Source of the DNA: Epiperipatus broadwayi
Lineage: Eukaryota > Onychophora > Udeonychophora > Euonychophora > Peripatidae
Reading direction: 5' to 3'
DNA length: 64,000 nt
NCBI GenBank assembly: GCA_028023455.1
Contig: JAQFVV010006293.1
Span: forward strand, 3,607,844-3,671,843
The position numbers and the translations under genes are program-made. Shown here piece after piece: positions 12,110 through 24,370 of this stretch (within the stretch, counting starts at the first letter, position 1; each line of letters begins with the position of its first letter). A model generated the notes under the pieces. It saw only the letters and a program-made list of their open reading frames with translations. It searched no databases and was not told where the DNA came from.

Positions 12110-12315
12110 AGTTCAGTAATTCTAAATCTACCCCATTAATATAATTATTAGAATGATATTTATAGATTGGGGGTAAATATATTTATAACTATTTTTTTTT
12201 TTTTAAAAAAAAAAAATAGTTCAACTCCCATTTATATAATTATTAGAATGATATTTATAGATTGGGGGTAAATATATTTATAACTATTTTTTTTTTAAAA
12301 AAAAAAAAAAAGTTC
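12110..12315. repeat. Tandem duplication of ~95 bp in the left LTR only, with T/A palindromes
   Basis: The segment from ATTATTAGAATGATATTTAT through a long T run followed by a long A run and then GTTCAACTCCCATTTATAT occurs twice here. The right LTR (18860-18950) has it once. Each unit contains a (T)n(A)n palindrome that can form a hairpin. Confidence 0.8.
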
Positions 12316-13533
12316 AACTCCCATTTATATGTGTATGTAAGTCATAGTAAAAATTAATGAAAAATAAGAAAATGACCATTTACTCAAGTGAATTAATTGT
12401 GCACTCAGAAATAAACAATTACAGGTAAATATTAAAAACTTATTAGTAAATAATATAGTTTTGTTTGTCCTAGAATTTGCACTTAATGTTAATTATACAA
12501 AAATCTTACTTGAGGTCGCTTTGTTGAATCATTGTTGAATTTCCAAAGGGGTCTGTAAATTTATTTTTATTAATAATTATACATATTTATTGACTATGAT
12601 CTGTTTTCCCTTTATATATCAACATGATACATATCCATTCACTGCTCTCACTTTTAATATGCAGGTGATCAAATTTGAAAATGAGACTTGAATACACAAC
12701 TAAAAAAGTCACAATACATGAACATTTCAAATAGAGATAATAAAAAACAAAAAAAAAAGCAACAAAAAATCACATGAATCAAAAAAGATATCTATATATA
12801 TACTGAGGAAAGCAAGCATTTTGTCCACAGTTAAGAGTTTATAAACTTAAATGTCAATCTTCATGCATAACGTTTTTACTCAGCAACTCTGTTGATATTT
12901 ATATATTTCATACTACTTGGTTAAAACAAACACATATCAATTATCCTCAACGTATATAAATCCATTGAAAACCTATGTTCACCAGTGTTTTGTAAAATAG
13001 ACATTTTGATGGATAATTTTATAATGACATCGAAGATAGCTTTAAAACACCTACAGTATTGCCTTTACCCCAAATACATTGTAATGATTACTTTACTATA
13101 AATTATTATTTATATTGTGGCTTCAATATATATAAAAAAATGACTTAAAGAAACAATAAATTTTTAATATTTTCCTGTTTTTTTTTTCTTATTTCCATAA
13201 CAATGAATTCAAACTTGCAGAATAAATTAAATCATTAGTTCATTCCTGCTAATATATATTCCAGTTTGTCACTTTAATAGTTAAGATTAAATTTCCAGTT
13301 TCCTTCTATCCAAATTATAAAGAATTTATATTAACTTTAAAATATAGACATTAAGATTTAAATTTCATATCCTTACTGTTTTTTTTAAATGCTGAACAAT
13401 TTTTTTTTTTACTTTTTTTTTTTAAAAAAAAGTCCGCAAGTGAAAAACCAAAACGCCAAATTGTTTTTTTTTGGTGCTAGCTAAAACTTATTGTTACAAA
13501 CCAACGAAGAAGAAAAATAAAAAAATAATAAAA

Positions 13534-13564
<31 letters not shown>

Positions 13565-13565
13565 T
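13534..13565. repeat. (ATT)n microsatellite
   Basis: About ten ATT units. The equivalent site in the other LTR (near 20180) is much shorter, so the array expanded after insertion or differs between copies. Confidence 0.9.
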
Positions 13566-13759
13566 ATTTTGTCTTCATTATTTAAATTTGATCACCTAGC
13601 AACTATTTTGACCTTTGATTATGTCTGTCTTATTATTTTATTTAATGATATTAAATGAAGAAAAAAATAATTTCTACAAATAGACAAACATTAGTTTATA
13701 TGTATGTTTATATACGTATATACTTCATGTGTATAAGCAGGTATGTAGGATAAATTATT

Positions 13760-13925
13760 TGCCTACTACTTGGTCTGAATTCAAACATTGTGAAAAAATG
13801 GATTGGTGTGATAGTTGTAAATCATTGTAAATCATCTCATGTATTTGCCTACCACTTGGTCTGAATTCAAACATTGTGGGAAAACTGGGATTGGTGTGAT
13901 GGTTGGTTGTAAGTCATCTCTTACA
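13760..13925. repeat. Direct duplication of ~80 bp at the LTR edge
   Basis: TTTGCCTACTACTTGGTCTG and TTTGCCTACCACTTGGTCTG each begin a copy that continues AATTCAAACATTGTG and ends in TTGTAA. The right LTR has a single copy at about 20380-20458. Confidence 0.75.
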
Positions 13926-13928
13926 ACA

Positions 13929-13938
13929 CCCTCTTCTT
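13929..13938 (-). other. Polypurine tract
   Basis: The minus strand reads AAGAAGAGGG directly before the 3' LTR start (TGTTG). This is the expected position and composition of the plus-strand primer of an LTR retrotransposon. Confidence 0.7.
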
Positions 13939-14484
13939 AACAGAGTTAAAATTTTAAACTGGATTTTATATTTTAGCACTCACAAGTACGTTAAGAATGT
14001 ATGATTATTTTGGGTTTGGTGAAGGGTATATCAATTTCTTAACTTTCTAACATTTTTTTTCTATTGTTTAACAGCTGGTTTTGGGAAGTTCAAATTGTGT
14101 GCTGGATTTAGGGCTTTGATGATTTTATAATAGAGGCATAACCAAGAATGTGTCTGTTACATAAGGCACATGAAATTATTTATTTGCTAATCTTCATGCT
14201 CCTTTGAGGCTTATTGGAATCAATGAAGGTATAGCCAAATATCAAAATGTCTTTTAGTTAGCCTCTAGGTATTCCCACGATTGCATCTAAGCATTCTCAT
14301 CAAGCTTAATATCCCTAACCCTGTACTATATATATATGTATATGCGTTTATACACAAACAAATTTTTTTTATTATACATTGCACCTGCTATTGTTATAAA
14401 GTTTACCTATTTTTTATATATCTCAGCTATGTTAAAATTTTCCTGATATTATCCTGAATTGTTATTAACATCCAAAATAAGGCT

Positions 14485-14814
14485 TTAATATACGGGCATG
14501 ATATGTGTCAAGGATCTTCTTGGTTTACCCAAAATGCATTGGGGCCTGTTTGCTTTGTATGGTCCCTCGTATGTATTACTAAACTTATGATATATACCTT
14601 TCTGCGGTTTACTATGATGTGGTGTTTTTATTGGCACTCTGTCTCCAATTCTGAAATTTCTGAATTCATGTTTAGATCTTATATTCTGATTTCTATGACT
14701 TGCTTTCATAGTAAATTGCTTTTGAGCTTGCAATGTATATTCTTTATTAATCTCTGACTTATTAGCTAAGGAATTGTCTTCACAATATTTATGACTATAT
14801 TTGATGCATTTCAT
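14485..14814 (-). pseudogene. Retrotransposon integrase C-terminal fragment (copy 2)
   Basis: The 109-residue frame contains FRNFRIGDRVPIKTPHHSK, then GIYHKFSNTYEGPYKA, and ends LTHIMPVY. The pattern 'F..GD.V..KT....K...YHKF...YEGPY...' plus a final '..HI..VY' is that of the integrase C-terminal chromodomain-like region of LTR elements. It is the last coding block before the polypurine tract, as expected. The catalytic DDE core is not visible upstream. Confidence 0.6.
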
Positions 14815-15156
14815 ATTAGAATACTAAATAAATTTATACATCAGTCTCAGACTTCTGTTAGCTTACAACTTATGTTCAGTTAAGTGGCTCAGTAGGTTAA
14901 CATTCTACATTCTAGGGGAATAATAATAAAAAACTAAGGTTTAATACAATAAATGGGTGTCTTCATTTATGACATATCTTTGGGCAGGTCTTTTCCTTTG
15001 TCAGTATCTGTATCATTGTCCAAATTTCTCTATGTACATATAAATCTATTATCTTTTTACAAGATCATAGTGGATTCAATTTTTATCCATAGCCCTTTTA
15101 TGTGTTCCAATGGTTTGCAATCTTTGAAAGTTCTTACCTAACATGTGCTTTTCCAT

Positions 15157-15423
15157 TTAAGCACTGCCATTTACATGCTTAATGAACATAAAGGGGCCTT
15201 TGTATGTATTGCACAACTTGTGGTACCGGAAACGTTTCTGTTTAATCGATTGTGGTGGGTTATTTTCCATCATTATCCGATAAATTCTCATATTTTGGTC
15301 ATCAGCTTTGTCAAAGGAAGAATTAATGTGCCATGATACACATTTAAAATGATCAGATATATTGATTGCGCTTTTGTCTTCATACATAATTTCCCTATGA
15401 GAACAATCTCTTGTGACAGCCAT
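15157..15423 (-). pseudogene. Retrotransposon integrase C-terminal fragment (copy 1)
   Basis: An 88-residue frame reads ENNPPQSIKQKRFRYHKLCN, then TYKGPFMFIKHVNGSA. This aligns with the second fragment at 14485-14814 (HKF-NTYEGPY) and with the same integrase C-terminal region. Two successive copies of one domain on the same strand imply an internal duplication or two nested elements. Confidence 0.5.
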
Positions 15424-15537
15424 TATGATTGGTAATGCTTCATTTCGATGATTGTCACTTAATTCTCCAGTTACATATTTGTGGCTTTGATAGTGGTACC
15501 TTCTTCCATGTATGTATTCATCCGTAATGCTTCCAAC

Positions 15538-16008
15538 TTATGCCATGTTTATATGTGGGTTCAGTATATGATTTTCAAAACGTGCTTGTGAAGTATTCAG
15601 GATTATTCCTTCCAATTTGGCAGTTATGGATTGTTTTTCCATCACGGGTACATTGCTTGACTTGTTATCCATCAGAAGATCATGGGGTTTCAATTTGTCT
15701 TGATATTTATAAATATCAGAATGTCCATCTTTAGACTCCTGAAATTCACAATCTAACTTAAATTTTATGTTATTCATATGTGAAGTTGTCAATTGGTATG
15801 ATTTCTCTACCTGACATTGTATATTGCACAGGATTTCTGTGGATATTGCCAATGTTTTTGTGTTATGAAGAATCTCTGTTTTACTCTTGTCCATCCTTCT
15901 TTTTAAGTTTTGCAGTTCAAATTCCATCATTTCCACAGTGCTATGATGATTTTCTATGTCACCACTCTGCTGTGGGATAATATGGTGGATGTGACAGTTT
16001 TCTTGCAT
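15538..16008 (-). pseudogene. Unrecognised 156-aa frame with predicted coiled-coil, inside the LTR element
   Basis: It is the longest frame in the LTR element interior. The stretch MMEFELQNLKRRMDKSKTEI and the following residues are rich in K/E/L heptads, suggesting a coiled coil. Later residues (HDLLMDNKSSNVPVMEKQS) have no recognised motif. It may be part of a degenerate gag or an extra ORF. No homologue can be named. Confidence 0.35.
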
Positions 16009-16410
16009 GATAGTTTCCTGAACTACTGGTAATTTGTTCTGGATGTCATCATTACATTCACAGACCTTGTGCTCAGGGTAAGTTTTGGGTTCTTGGCATT
16101 GATTGCTAGCACTAATTTACATTATATCATTACTTAGGTTTATCTCGATGGAGTTTATTTGTGGGGTTAGTAATGGAGTACCTAGATTATTCTGATCTAC
16201 GTTTGGTACTATCTCCCAAACTAAGGTTTATAGAATGCTCTTCTATTTCATCTTTGGAGACCTGAGATATCCATCCAACAGAAAATTCAGGGTCAAGTAA
16301 AGCTTTCCCAATAAAAGAAAGTTTAGTGTGTTAATTGGATTCAAAAATAAAACCAGGCAAATCCTTTCATAAGATAATGGCTTAGTGAAGTTCTTTTGCA
16401 TGGTGTATAA

Positions 16411-16913
16411 TCATCTCATCATCGTTTTTACATATAAAAGACCAATCTCCAATGAGTGAACATGCTGAACTAAATAAAGATAGAATACGTTGACTAGGAG
16501 AATGAGGTTTAACTTGACCACATGCACTTTGCAGTCTCCTAAACATTGTTCATAACTTTTTATATAAATTGAATCATCTTTAGTGTTACCATTAGAATTT
16601 ATAATCGTAAATTTTCCATCCATAATAAATGGGAACAATCCCACACTAAAATAGGACAGCTTTAAAATTATAGCATTATTCCAAATGTACAGACAACATT
16701 GATATGAATAAATCACCAGTCATGCCAATGATAAGGTTTACCATGTTTGACTGTAGTGTCTTCACCTTCTTCATAGATAGATACTGTGGCAATTACTTCA
16801 ATGTTGTCTCTCTCATGGTTCATTTCTGTGGGTTTTCTTAAGAATTGCTCACCACTTTCTGAATCTTCTGAGACATGCTTTGAGCAAATTAGTACTTTCC
16901 AGTGTAACTCCAT
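16411..16913 (-). pseudogene. Two short unrecognised frames in the LTR element interior
   Basis: Adjacent minus-strand frames at 16411-16716 (101 aa) and 16713-16913 (66 aa) overlap by a few bases. The first includes hydrophobic stretches (LSYFSVGLFPFIM, LNLILLVNVFYLYL). The second is acidic/polar (SEDSESGEQFLRKPTEM). They may be frameshifted parts of one former ORF. No family was recognised. Confidence 0.25.
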
Positions 16914-16942
16914 CTTCGTTAATACTATTCATATTGTCCAGA

Positions 16943-17233
16943 TTATTTAACTTTGTCAGCATGCTGATCATATTGGCCATCATTTCTTGAAACATTTCTT
17001 GCACGATGGTCATTTTCAGCATCTGGTACTACTTTAATTCCAGGTGTTTGAATAATTTTGTCAGTGGGGGCTTCTTGCATTTGAAAAGCTATTTGCCTTT
17101 CTCCTTGTCTCTGTAGAGATTTATACTCCATCATAGACCTTCCAGGAGTTTGGATCGATAAAGACCCCTCCACATTACTATTATTAGTATCAACTTCCCC
17201 TTCAACAACAATAGTATCTAATGTCTCTTCCAT
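16943..17233 (-). pseudogene. Gag-position polar frame, unrecognised
   Basis: A 96-residue frame is the first sizeable ORF after the primer binding site, in the gag position. It is polar and Q/E/D/N-rich (MMEYKSLQRQGERQIAFQMQ) with no zinc knuckle. It could be the remains of a gag N-terminus; this rests on position only. Confidence 0.3.
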
Positions 17234-17777
17234 AGTTTCTATAATTTTGTTTCCAAATATTACTCCACTTTTAAGTTAACATTTATATAAATATTGACCA
17301 AAAAAAAATTTGTACTTATAAATGTCAAAATACTATACCGTAGAGCTCCTAGCCACTTCATGCCATTATTTACTTCTATTTTTTTTTTTATGAACACACT
17401 TGTGTGCATTCTATTGTCTATTTTTCTTTTTTTTTTTAAAGCTGATGTTTTAGCCTGCCTAATTCCTCTATTTTTAATTTCACTTATTGATTATTTATTT
17501 ATAAGTTGATCTCTATTTGTTCTCTCCATCACGTTGCATTCACCACTTTTTATGTTATTTACTTTTAATGTGAATCTTAAATTCCCCCCTTCCCCAAGTA
17601 ATTGACATATCTGTACACTATCATTCCTACTGAATTTATTTTGGTCTTTAATAAGAGAGTATGTGCAATATGGATTTGAGATTTAAAGCTTAAGGGTGTA
17701 AAATAAAAAAAATATATAAAAAAAATTTAAATTCCAGTCCAATGACTGGACCTCCCTTGCATCTAAACTATGTTCAT

Positions 17778-17796
17778 GCCTAAACGTTGGGCATCA
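17778..17796 (-). other. Primer binding site, tRNA-Lys type
   Basis: Two bases beyond the 5' LTR the minus strand reads TGATGCCCAACGTTTAGGC. The widely used tRNA-Lys primer site of retroelements is TGGCGCCCAACGT followed by a G-rich stretch. The two changes in the first 13 bases (G to A, C to T) are transition-type decay. Confidence 0.7.
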
Positions 17797-17798
17797 GA

Positions 17799-20458
17799 TA
17801 TAACGGAACCACGGGTATACCATAAGATGACGTGAATACGACTAAGTAGTTCGGATGATTTGAATACAAATGTCAAACAACCTACAAGTCATATCCTAAA
17901 TCTATGATTCGACATCCCATTTGGGTGCACCAGATATTTACGGGATCAGAAATGGCATATAACAAAGGGAGCGTATCTCACTACTGTTAGATCTAGGCCT
18001 TCGAATAGGATGCTAAAGATGTGACAATGAAATGCTTAGTTCCAAATCATATCTACTTTTAGATGCTAACTTATAATTTACTTAAAATATTTCAATGTAA
18101 TTTAGATTAATGCATATTCATTACATCTCCCTTTTTACACCCCATTACCCACAGAATTCAAACTCGGGGAGTTCTTGCAGTCAACTCTCCAGGATTGGAC
18201 TTTCTCAATTATTGATTAAATATGTCTTAGTATAAGCATAGATATGAAAAATATTGATGATCAATCATTTAGGAGAGCAATACACGATGATGATGATCAT
18301 CAAACCTTTAATGGTGTAAATTCATAATGATAGTGATGAAACTTTTAATAGTATAAATGCATAATGATGGTGATGATCAAACATCTAGTGGTGCAAATGC
18401 ATAATGATGATGGTGATGATCAAACATCTAGTGGTATAAATGAACAATGATGATGATGATGATCAAACATCTTGTGGTATAAATGCACAATGATGCTGGT
18501 GATGATCAAATGTCTAGTAGTATAAATGCACAATGATAATGGTGATCAAACAGATAGGTTTAAACAACTCAATATGTTTATTAATAATCTGTAACATATA
18601 ATAATATTTACAAACAAAAAAAAATATTAAGTTAACAAGAATGGTCTATCATTAGATGGCTTAACACAATAAATTTCCTTGATTCAGATTTCATGATAGA
18701 AGTCTGTCCTCACTTAATCTTGGTTTACACTAGAGAAACAAAATAATTCTAAGTATAGTATATACAAAATGATATTAAATAATTCACTAAATATATATAT
18801 ATAAAACAAAAAAGGAAAAGCAAAATGAGAGTTCAGTAATTCTAAGTCTACCCCATTAATATAATTATTAGAATGATATTTATAGGTTGGGGGTAAATAT
18901 ATTTATAACTTTTTTTTTTAAAAAAAAAAAAAAATTGTCCCACTCCCATTTATATGTGTGTGTAAGTCAGTAAAAAGTAATGAAAGATAAGAAAAAGACC
19001 ATTTACTCAAGTGAATTAATTGTGCACTCAGAAATAAACAATTACAAGTAAATATTATTAAAAACTTATTAGTAAATAATATAGTTTTGTTTGTCCTAGA
19101 GTTTGCATGTAATGTTAATTATATAAAAATCTTACTTGAGGTCATTTTGTTGTCAGTATTGAATTTCCAAAGGGATCTGTAAATTTATTTTTATTAATTA
19201 TACATTTATTGACTATGATCTCTTTTCTCTTTATATATCAACATATGACACATATCCATTCACTGCTGTCACTTTTAATATGCAGGTGATAAAATTTGAA
19301 AATGAGACTTGAATACACAACTAAAAAAAAATCACTACATGAACATTTCAAATAGAGATAATAAAAAACAAAAAAAAAAACAACAAAAAATCACGTGAAT
19401 CAAAAAAGATAATATCTATATATATACTGAGGAAAGCAAGCATTTTGTCCACAGTTAAGAGTTTATAAACTTAAATGTCACTCTTCATGCATAACGTTCT
19501 TGCTCACCAACTCTATTGATATTTCTATATTTCATACTACTTGGTTAAAACAAACACCAATTATCTTTTCTGAACGTATATAAATCCATTGAAAACCCAT
19601 GTTCACCAGTGTTTTGTAAAATAGACATTTTGATGGATAATTTTATAATGACATCGAAGATAGCTTTAAAACACCTACAGTATTGCCTTTACCCCAAATA
19701 CATTGTAATGATTACTTTACTATAAATTATTATTTATACCGTGGCTTCAATATATATAAGAAAATGGCTTAAAGAAACAAATTTTTAATATTTTCCTGTT
19801 TCTTTTTTCTTATTTCCATAACAACGAATTCAAACTTGCAGAATAAATTAAATCATTAGTTCATTCCTGCTAATATATATTCCAGTTTGTCACTTTAATA
19901 GTTAAGATTAAATTTCCAGTTTTCTTCTATCCAAATTATAAAGAATTTTTATTAACTTTAAAATATAGACATTAACATTTAAATTTCATATCCTTACTGT
20001 TTTTTTTAAACACTGAATTTTTTTTTTACTTTTTTTTAAAAAAAAAAAAAGACTTTATGTGCTGCCGGTTTAGTTGTTTAGTCTGCAAGTGAAAAATCAA
20101 AATGCCAGATTGTTTTCTTGTGCTAGCTAAAACCTATTGTTACCAACTAACCAAGAAAAAAAATAAAAAAATTATAAAACATTATTATTTTTTATTTAGT
20201 CTTCATTATTTAAATTTGATCACCTAGCAACTATTTTGACCTTTGATTATGTCTGTCTTATAAGGCAATTAATTATTATTTTATTTAATGATATTAAATG
20301 AAAAAAAATTCTACAAATAGACAAACATTTATATATATGTATATACTTCATGTGTATAAACAGGTATGTAGGATAAATTATTTGCCTACCACTTGGTCTC
20401 AATTCAAATGTGAAGAAACTGGGATTAGTGTGATGGTTGTAAGTAATCTTTTGCAACA
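17799..20458 (-). repeat. 5' LTR (right copy, about 2.66 kb)
   Basis: It matches 11086-13928 throughout, with small indels. The minus strand starts TGTTGCAAAAGATTACTTAC and ends GGTTCCGTTATA, directly before the primer binding site. Confidence 0.85.
18270..18550. repeat. Minisatellite inside the right LTR
   Basis: About seven units of the same ~40 bp repeat as at 11560-11825 (GATGATCAAACATCTAGTGG and variants). Unit-level differences between the two LTRs include a trinucleotide-expanded unit near 18445. Confidence 0.8.
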
Positions 20459-20880
20459 TATATTTCTTATTACTCGATAATAGAGATTGGCCTGTACTGC
20501 CAATGCCTATCATAATGTAGTCAGCACAGAATTCAATCCCAGAAACCACTGTCTTCTGTAATTAGTTTTATTAATCATGCCTGTTAGTAATGTTGTGTAG
20601 GATGGATAAACTATGTCTATAATGTATTTGTTAATATTAAAGGGAGCTAGAATTATGCTTTGTTCCATAACTCCTGCAGGGATTAATAAAATAAATATAA
20701 TAATAAAAAATACTTAACTTCCCCTATGTATGTAAACATGCACATCAATTTATCATATACATATATATTTCTGGGCTGTAACTTAATAATATATAACCAG
20801 ATATTGAGTCTACTCTTGACACTTGGCACATTAATTTTTATAGTGGCATATTTCTTGATCAAATTAGCATATAGTTCATT

Positions 20881-21256
20881 TGTAATGCTCATACACGAAT
20901 CATACTGATACACAAATGTTATCATTATTAACATGTTGTTTTTTTGTAATGCTCATAGACATATCACACTGATGTCTAAATACGGTTATCATTATTAACC
21001 TCTAGTTCCTTCGTAATGCTCATACACATATACTGAAACATAAATATTATCATTATTAAAACAGTTCCTTTGTAATGCTCGTACACGTATCATACTGATA
21101 CACAAATGTTATCATTATTAATATATAGTTCCTTTGTAATGCTCATTCAGATATCATACTGATATTTAAATATTGTTGATATTAACTTCCAGTTCATTTG
21201 TAATGCTCATACATGTATCATAATGAGATCTAAATACTATCATTGTTAACATATCT
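20881..21256. repeat. Minisatellite, six units of about 57-67 bp
   Basis: TGTAATGCTCATACAC or a variant begins at 20881, 20945, 21012, 21071, 21135 and 21199. Each unit continues with a TATCATACTGATA-like block, then ATCATTATTAAC and AGTTCCTT. Units diverge moderately. The flanking 20464-20880 has no recognised feature. Confidence 0.85.
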
Positions 21257-23782
21257 TATTGAATTCATTCTTAATAAATTATATATATTTATGTTTATGC
21301 ATTGGTTGTGTCTTTCCCTGGTTTACCACATCCACCCAACTATATCCACACTTATTTAAGTGATCTATGAATTTAAGCAAACCCCCTGAAGTATATAAAA
21401 AATAGTATTCTAAGCATTGTCAAAGTATTAGGTTCTTATGGGAGCTGGTGAGGATCTGAGCAATTAATTTAGTAACTAATTCATGACAGGCTGAGTTTAA
21501 ATCCGTAGAGTTTTTGTTTCATCCTGATCATTGGAACTGAAAATTGATTACTATTAGTAGCATCATAAGCATTTATCGGAAAGTGGAGATTTTGGAGTAC
21601 TGGCAAATGGGTTAAAGCTTAGTACTGTTCCACGACTACCATATCCCGAATATGCTGGATTTGATGTACTTTTGCTAGTTCTCTGAATCTTGTTGGCTGA
21701 ACACACAATTTTGACTGTTACATGGTTTAAAGCAAAGGAAAAGTAGAATTAAACGCACAGAAATGTTTGTAGATATTTTCTACATTTCACTTGGAATAAA
21801 AATAATAAAGGGTTAAATAACTGAATTAAAACAATTTTATTATGAAATAAATATTTTTTTTAAAAAAGGTCTAAATAAATAGATTTTGAAATTTAAAAAC
21901 AAGCAGGCTTTATTTTTGAAATCTTTTAATTGAAACTTGTATAAAATATCTTTTAATTAATGCTTATATGCGTTTCTATTTTTAAAAATCTTTGATAAGA
22001 TTTCCAAATGTAGGTTTTTAATTAAAAATGCTTTTGGAGGGATTAAAATAGTTTCGAATCAAGAGAGATAAAAAAAAAGTTTTTAAATTAGTGTGTTTAT
22101 CATCTCCAAATGATTCTGTAAAAGTGCTGATAGAAAATATCAGTTCAGTTTGGACTGTAGTTTTTGTAAGATTAGCCAGAAGAGTCTCATTTATATTTTT
22201 GAGAAGCAGCTGGCCAATAGCTAATTGCAAAGTTGGCTAAAATGTTTTATGAAGTAATAGTTTGCTGTAGCAAAGAGCTGACCAGAAGAGCTAGCTAGCA
22301 GAGCTATACAGAAATCTAGTATGAGGATGTAAGAATGCAAGAAAGCAGCTGGTGGAGTTTGAATTGAGGAAAATGACACTTCTTTGTGTTCAAATTCATA
22401 GCCTTAAATGTGGATCAAAACAGTTTTCTGACCTGAAGCTCATCAAATCTTAGACAGTAGAAAACTCATGAAATGCCAACATACTTGATTATACTTTTCC
22501 AATGCTGACAATTACCTAGACTTGTCTCCATCATGAGAAACCATCTTTTGCTGAAGAAGTAATTATACATCTGCTGATGTATTTAAAGACAGAAGCACAG
22601 ATAAACATGTTATAAATTAAAAATGACATTTTCAAAAACAAGTTGCTTAAGTTAAACATCTAAAAATGATTTAATTGTTAGACACTATTATATTTATTTT
22701 TTTTCAAGAGAATAAGTGGAAATATTTAAAATCTATATTTTTAAATTTAAAGACATTTCTAATTATTGAATTAACAATAATCTGGTCAAGATTGACTTAT
22801 ATTTTTCAAAGAAAAAAAAGTTGATAATACTTATTTTTTAAAGAAAAAGAAAATGGAACTTATAAACTGATATATATATATATTAAAAATAATCTTATAA
22901 CTAATTTATATCTATATTTTGGTTATACAGGCATATATGTGTGAAATTTATTTATGTTTTCCAAATGGAATTAATTAGGAAAAATACAATTTAAAAGTGA
23001 CAACTAAAAATATTTATTTTATGGCAAGTCAAATATGTTCAGAAATTACACACATGTGTGTGCACACACACATATATATATATATATATCAATTGTATTG
23101 CAAATATCAATGCTTGTCAAGTATAAATATAAAATTTTAATCATTTTTTTAATTATTAAATGTTAATTCAAATATGTGTTCAAGTAATGGTAAAATGCGC
23201 ATCTGTGTGCCTATATGGAACACAATGTAAATCATAATATAATAACTTGAGTTGTATATAGTACTTTTGTAAATCACAAATGTGATAATTTTTTTTAGTG
23301 TATATTAATCAAAATCAGAAGGTGTAATTAATATGTAAAGAGCCATATTTTAGAAACCTTAATTTCATTTGTTTTGTTTATTAATACACTTGAATTCAAT
23401 TATTTAAAATTGAATTACATCATTATTTCTTGGTCACCATAACAGTACTTGAGCTTATGTTCTCTGAGCTAGATTCGAGTAAAATGGGCTGATATTATAA
23501 ATGAGGATGTATATTAGTGCTTTTGAGCATCCAGTGATGGTCAATCATCATCCTGATTAGCACATAAGATTATATTTTTTAAAGCCCCTGCACATTTGAT
23601 TTAGTTTTATCTATTAGAAATTCAGTATATAGTTGGCCAGTATTGGTATTATATGACCAGAACATTGATGATGATCAGCATATTTTAAAATGCCAGCATT
23701 ATTGTTTATATTTTTTCTAGTTATAGATTTTATAGATTAGCACTTAAGTGGTACATTCAAAGTTATGTTTAAATAATTACCC
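21257..23782. other. Unassigned AT-rich sequence
   Basis: No gene was recognised. Positions 22200-22560 are slightly less AT-rich but show no convincing frame. A mixed (TG/CA)n-(TA)n microsatellite lies at 23049-23089. Confidence 0.4.
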
Positions 23783-23860
23783 AAGCTGGCAAAGGCTCAA
23801 TGGTTAGCCTGGTCTACAGTAGACCCATTTCAAATCCAGTCACCAGAATGACTTGATTTC
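23783..23860 (+). tRNA. tRNA-like sequence, probable SINE head or tRNA pseudogene
   Basis: CTGG (from 23785) can pair with CCAG (ending near 23850) as an acceptor-stem remnant. The D-arm AGGCT-CAATGGTT-AGCCT and the anticodon arm GGTCT-ACAGT-AGACC are fully paired. Box A-like GGCTCAATGGTTAG and box B-like TTTCAAATCC are present. The T-arm is weak and there is no clean mature tRNA, so a tRNA-derived SINE head is more likely than a working tRNA. Confidence 0.4.
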
Positions 23861-24370
23861 TTTTGATGGATCATTCATGATGATGAATGGTTATTACTTG
23901 GAGTATTACTCATACTTACTTTGACTTATTATAATGCTGGTTTTAAGTATAGGTGCTGTAAGGGGTTAACTGACTGATCTTAGAGTTCTCATTCTCACGC
24001 TCTTCTAATATATAACATTGCTTATATATTTTGTGATATTAAACATTCCTTTAATATCATTTACTTTAATATTTTTTAGTTAATTTACTTGGGAGTGATG
24101 ATGATTTTTCCATCATCCCTGGTACAACCACTCTGACTTCCCATCCTGATTTTTTGATATTATCATTACTGTAAATTTTATATTTATATTTTGAACTGGA
24201 GTTGATGATGTTTTTGCCATCAACCCATGTCAATCCATCTATTCCCATCCCGTTACAATATATATGTGTAATTAAAGGTGTTTGAAATCAGGAATTTTCA
24301 GTCTCTTCATCCATTCCATCTCAAGTAACTATTACACATCACCACACACATGTAAAAAAGATTCATGATT

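Larger units (their letters stand above)
11086..13928 (-). repeat. 3' LTR (left copy, about 2.84 kb)
   Basis: By eye it is about 95% identical to 17799-20458. On the minus strand it starts TGTTGTAAGAGATGAC and ends near GGTTCCATTATA. Its extra length over the right copy comes from a tandem duplication at 12110-12315, a second copy of a ~85 bp terminal segment at 13760-13925, and a longer ATT run. Confidence 0.85.
11086..20458 (-). mobile_element. LTR retrotransposon with giant LTRs, minus orientation
   Basis: Two direct repeats (11086-13928 and 17799-20458) flank about 3.9 kb. In minus orientation the right copy is the 5' LTR and the left copy the 3' LTR. TATAT occurs immediately outside both ends (11081-11085, 20459-20463), consistent with a 5-bp target duplication, though in a low-complexity context. 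Two bases inside the 5' LTR is a tRNA-Lys-like primer binding site, and abutting the 3' LTR is the purine tract AAGAAGAGGG. The interior has integrase C-terminal relics and gag-like or coiled-coil frames, but no visible protease, RT or RNase H. It is therefore a non-autonomous or gutted element resembling a LARD (large retrotransposon derivative). LTRs this long are unusual. Confidence 0.85.

Noticed and set aside
15157-15336. Plus-strand frames opposite the integrase fragments
   Set aside because: They are antisense shadows; the recognisable motifs are all on the minus strand.
20881-21256. CRISPR-like array
   Set aside because: The repeats are imperfect and AT-rich, the 'spacers' are related to one another, and the DNA is eukaryotic. 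It is a minisatellite.
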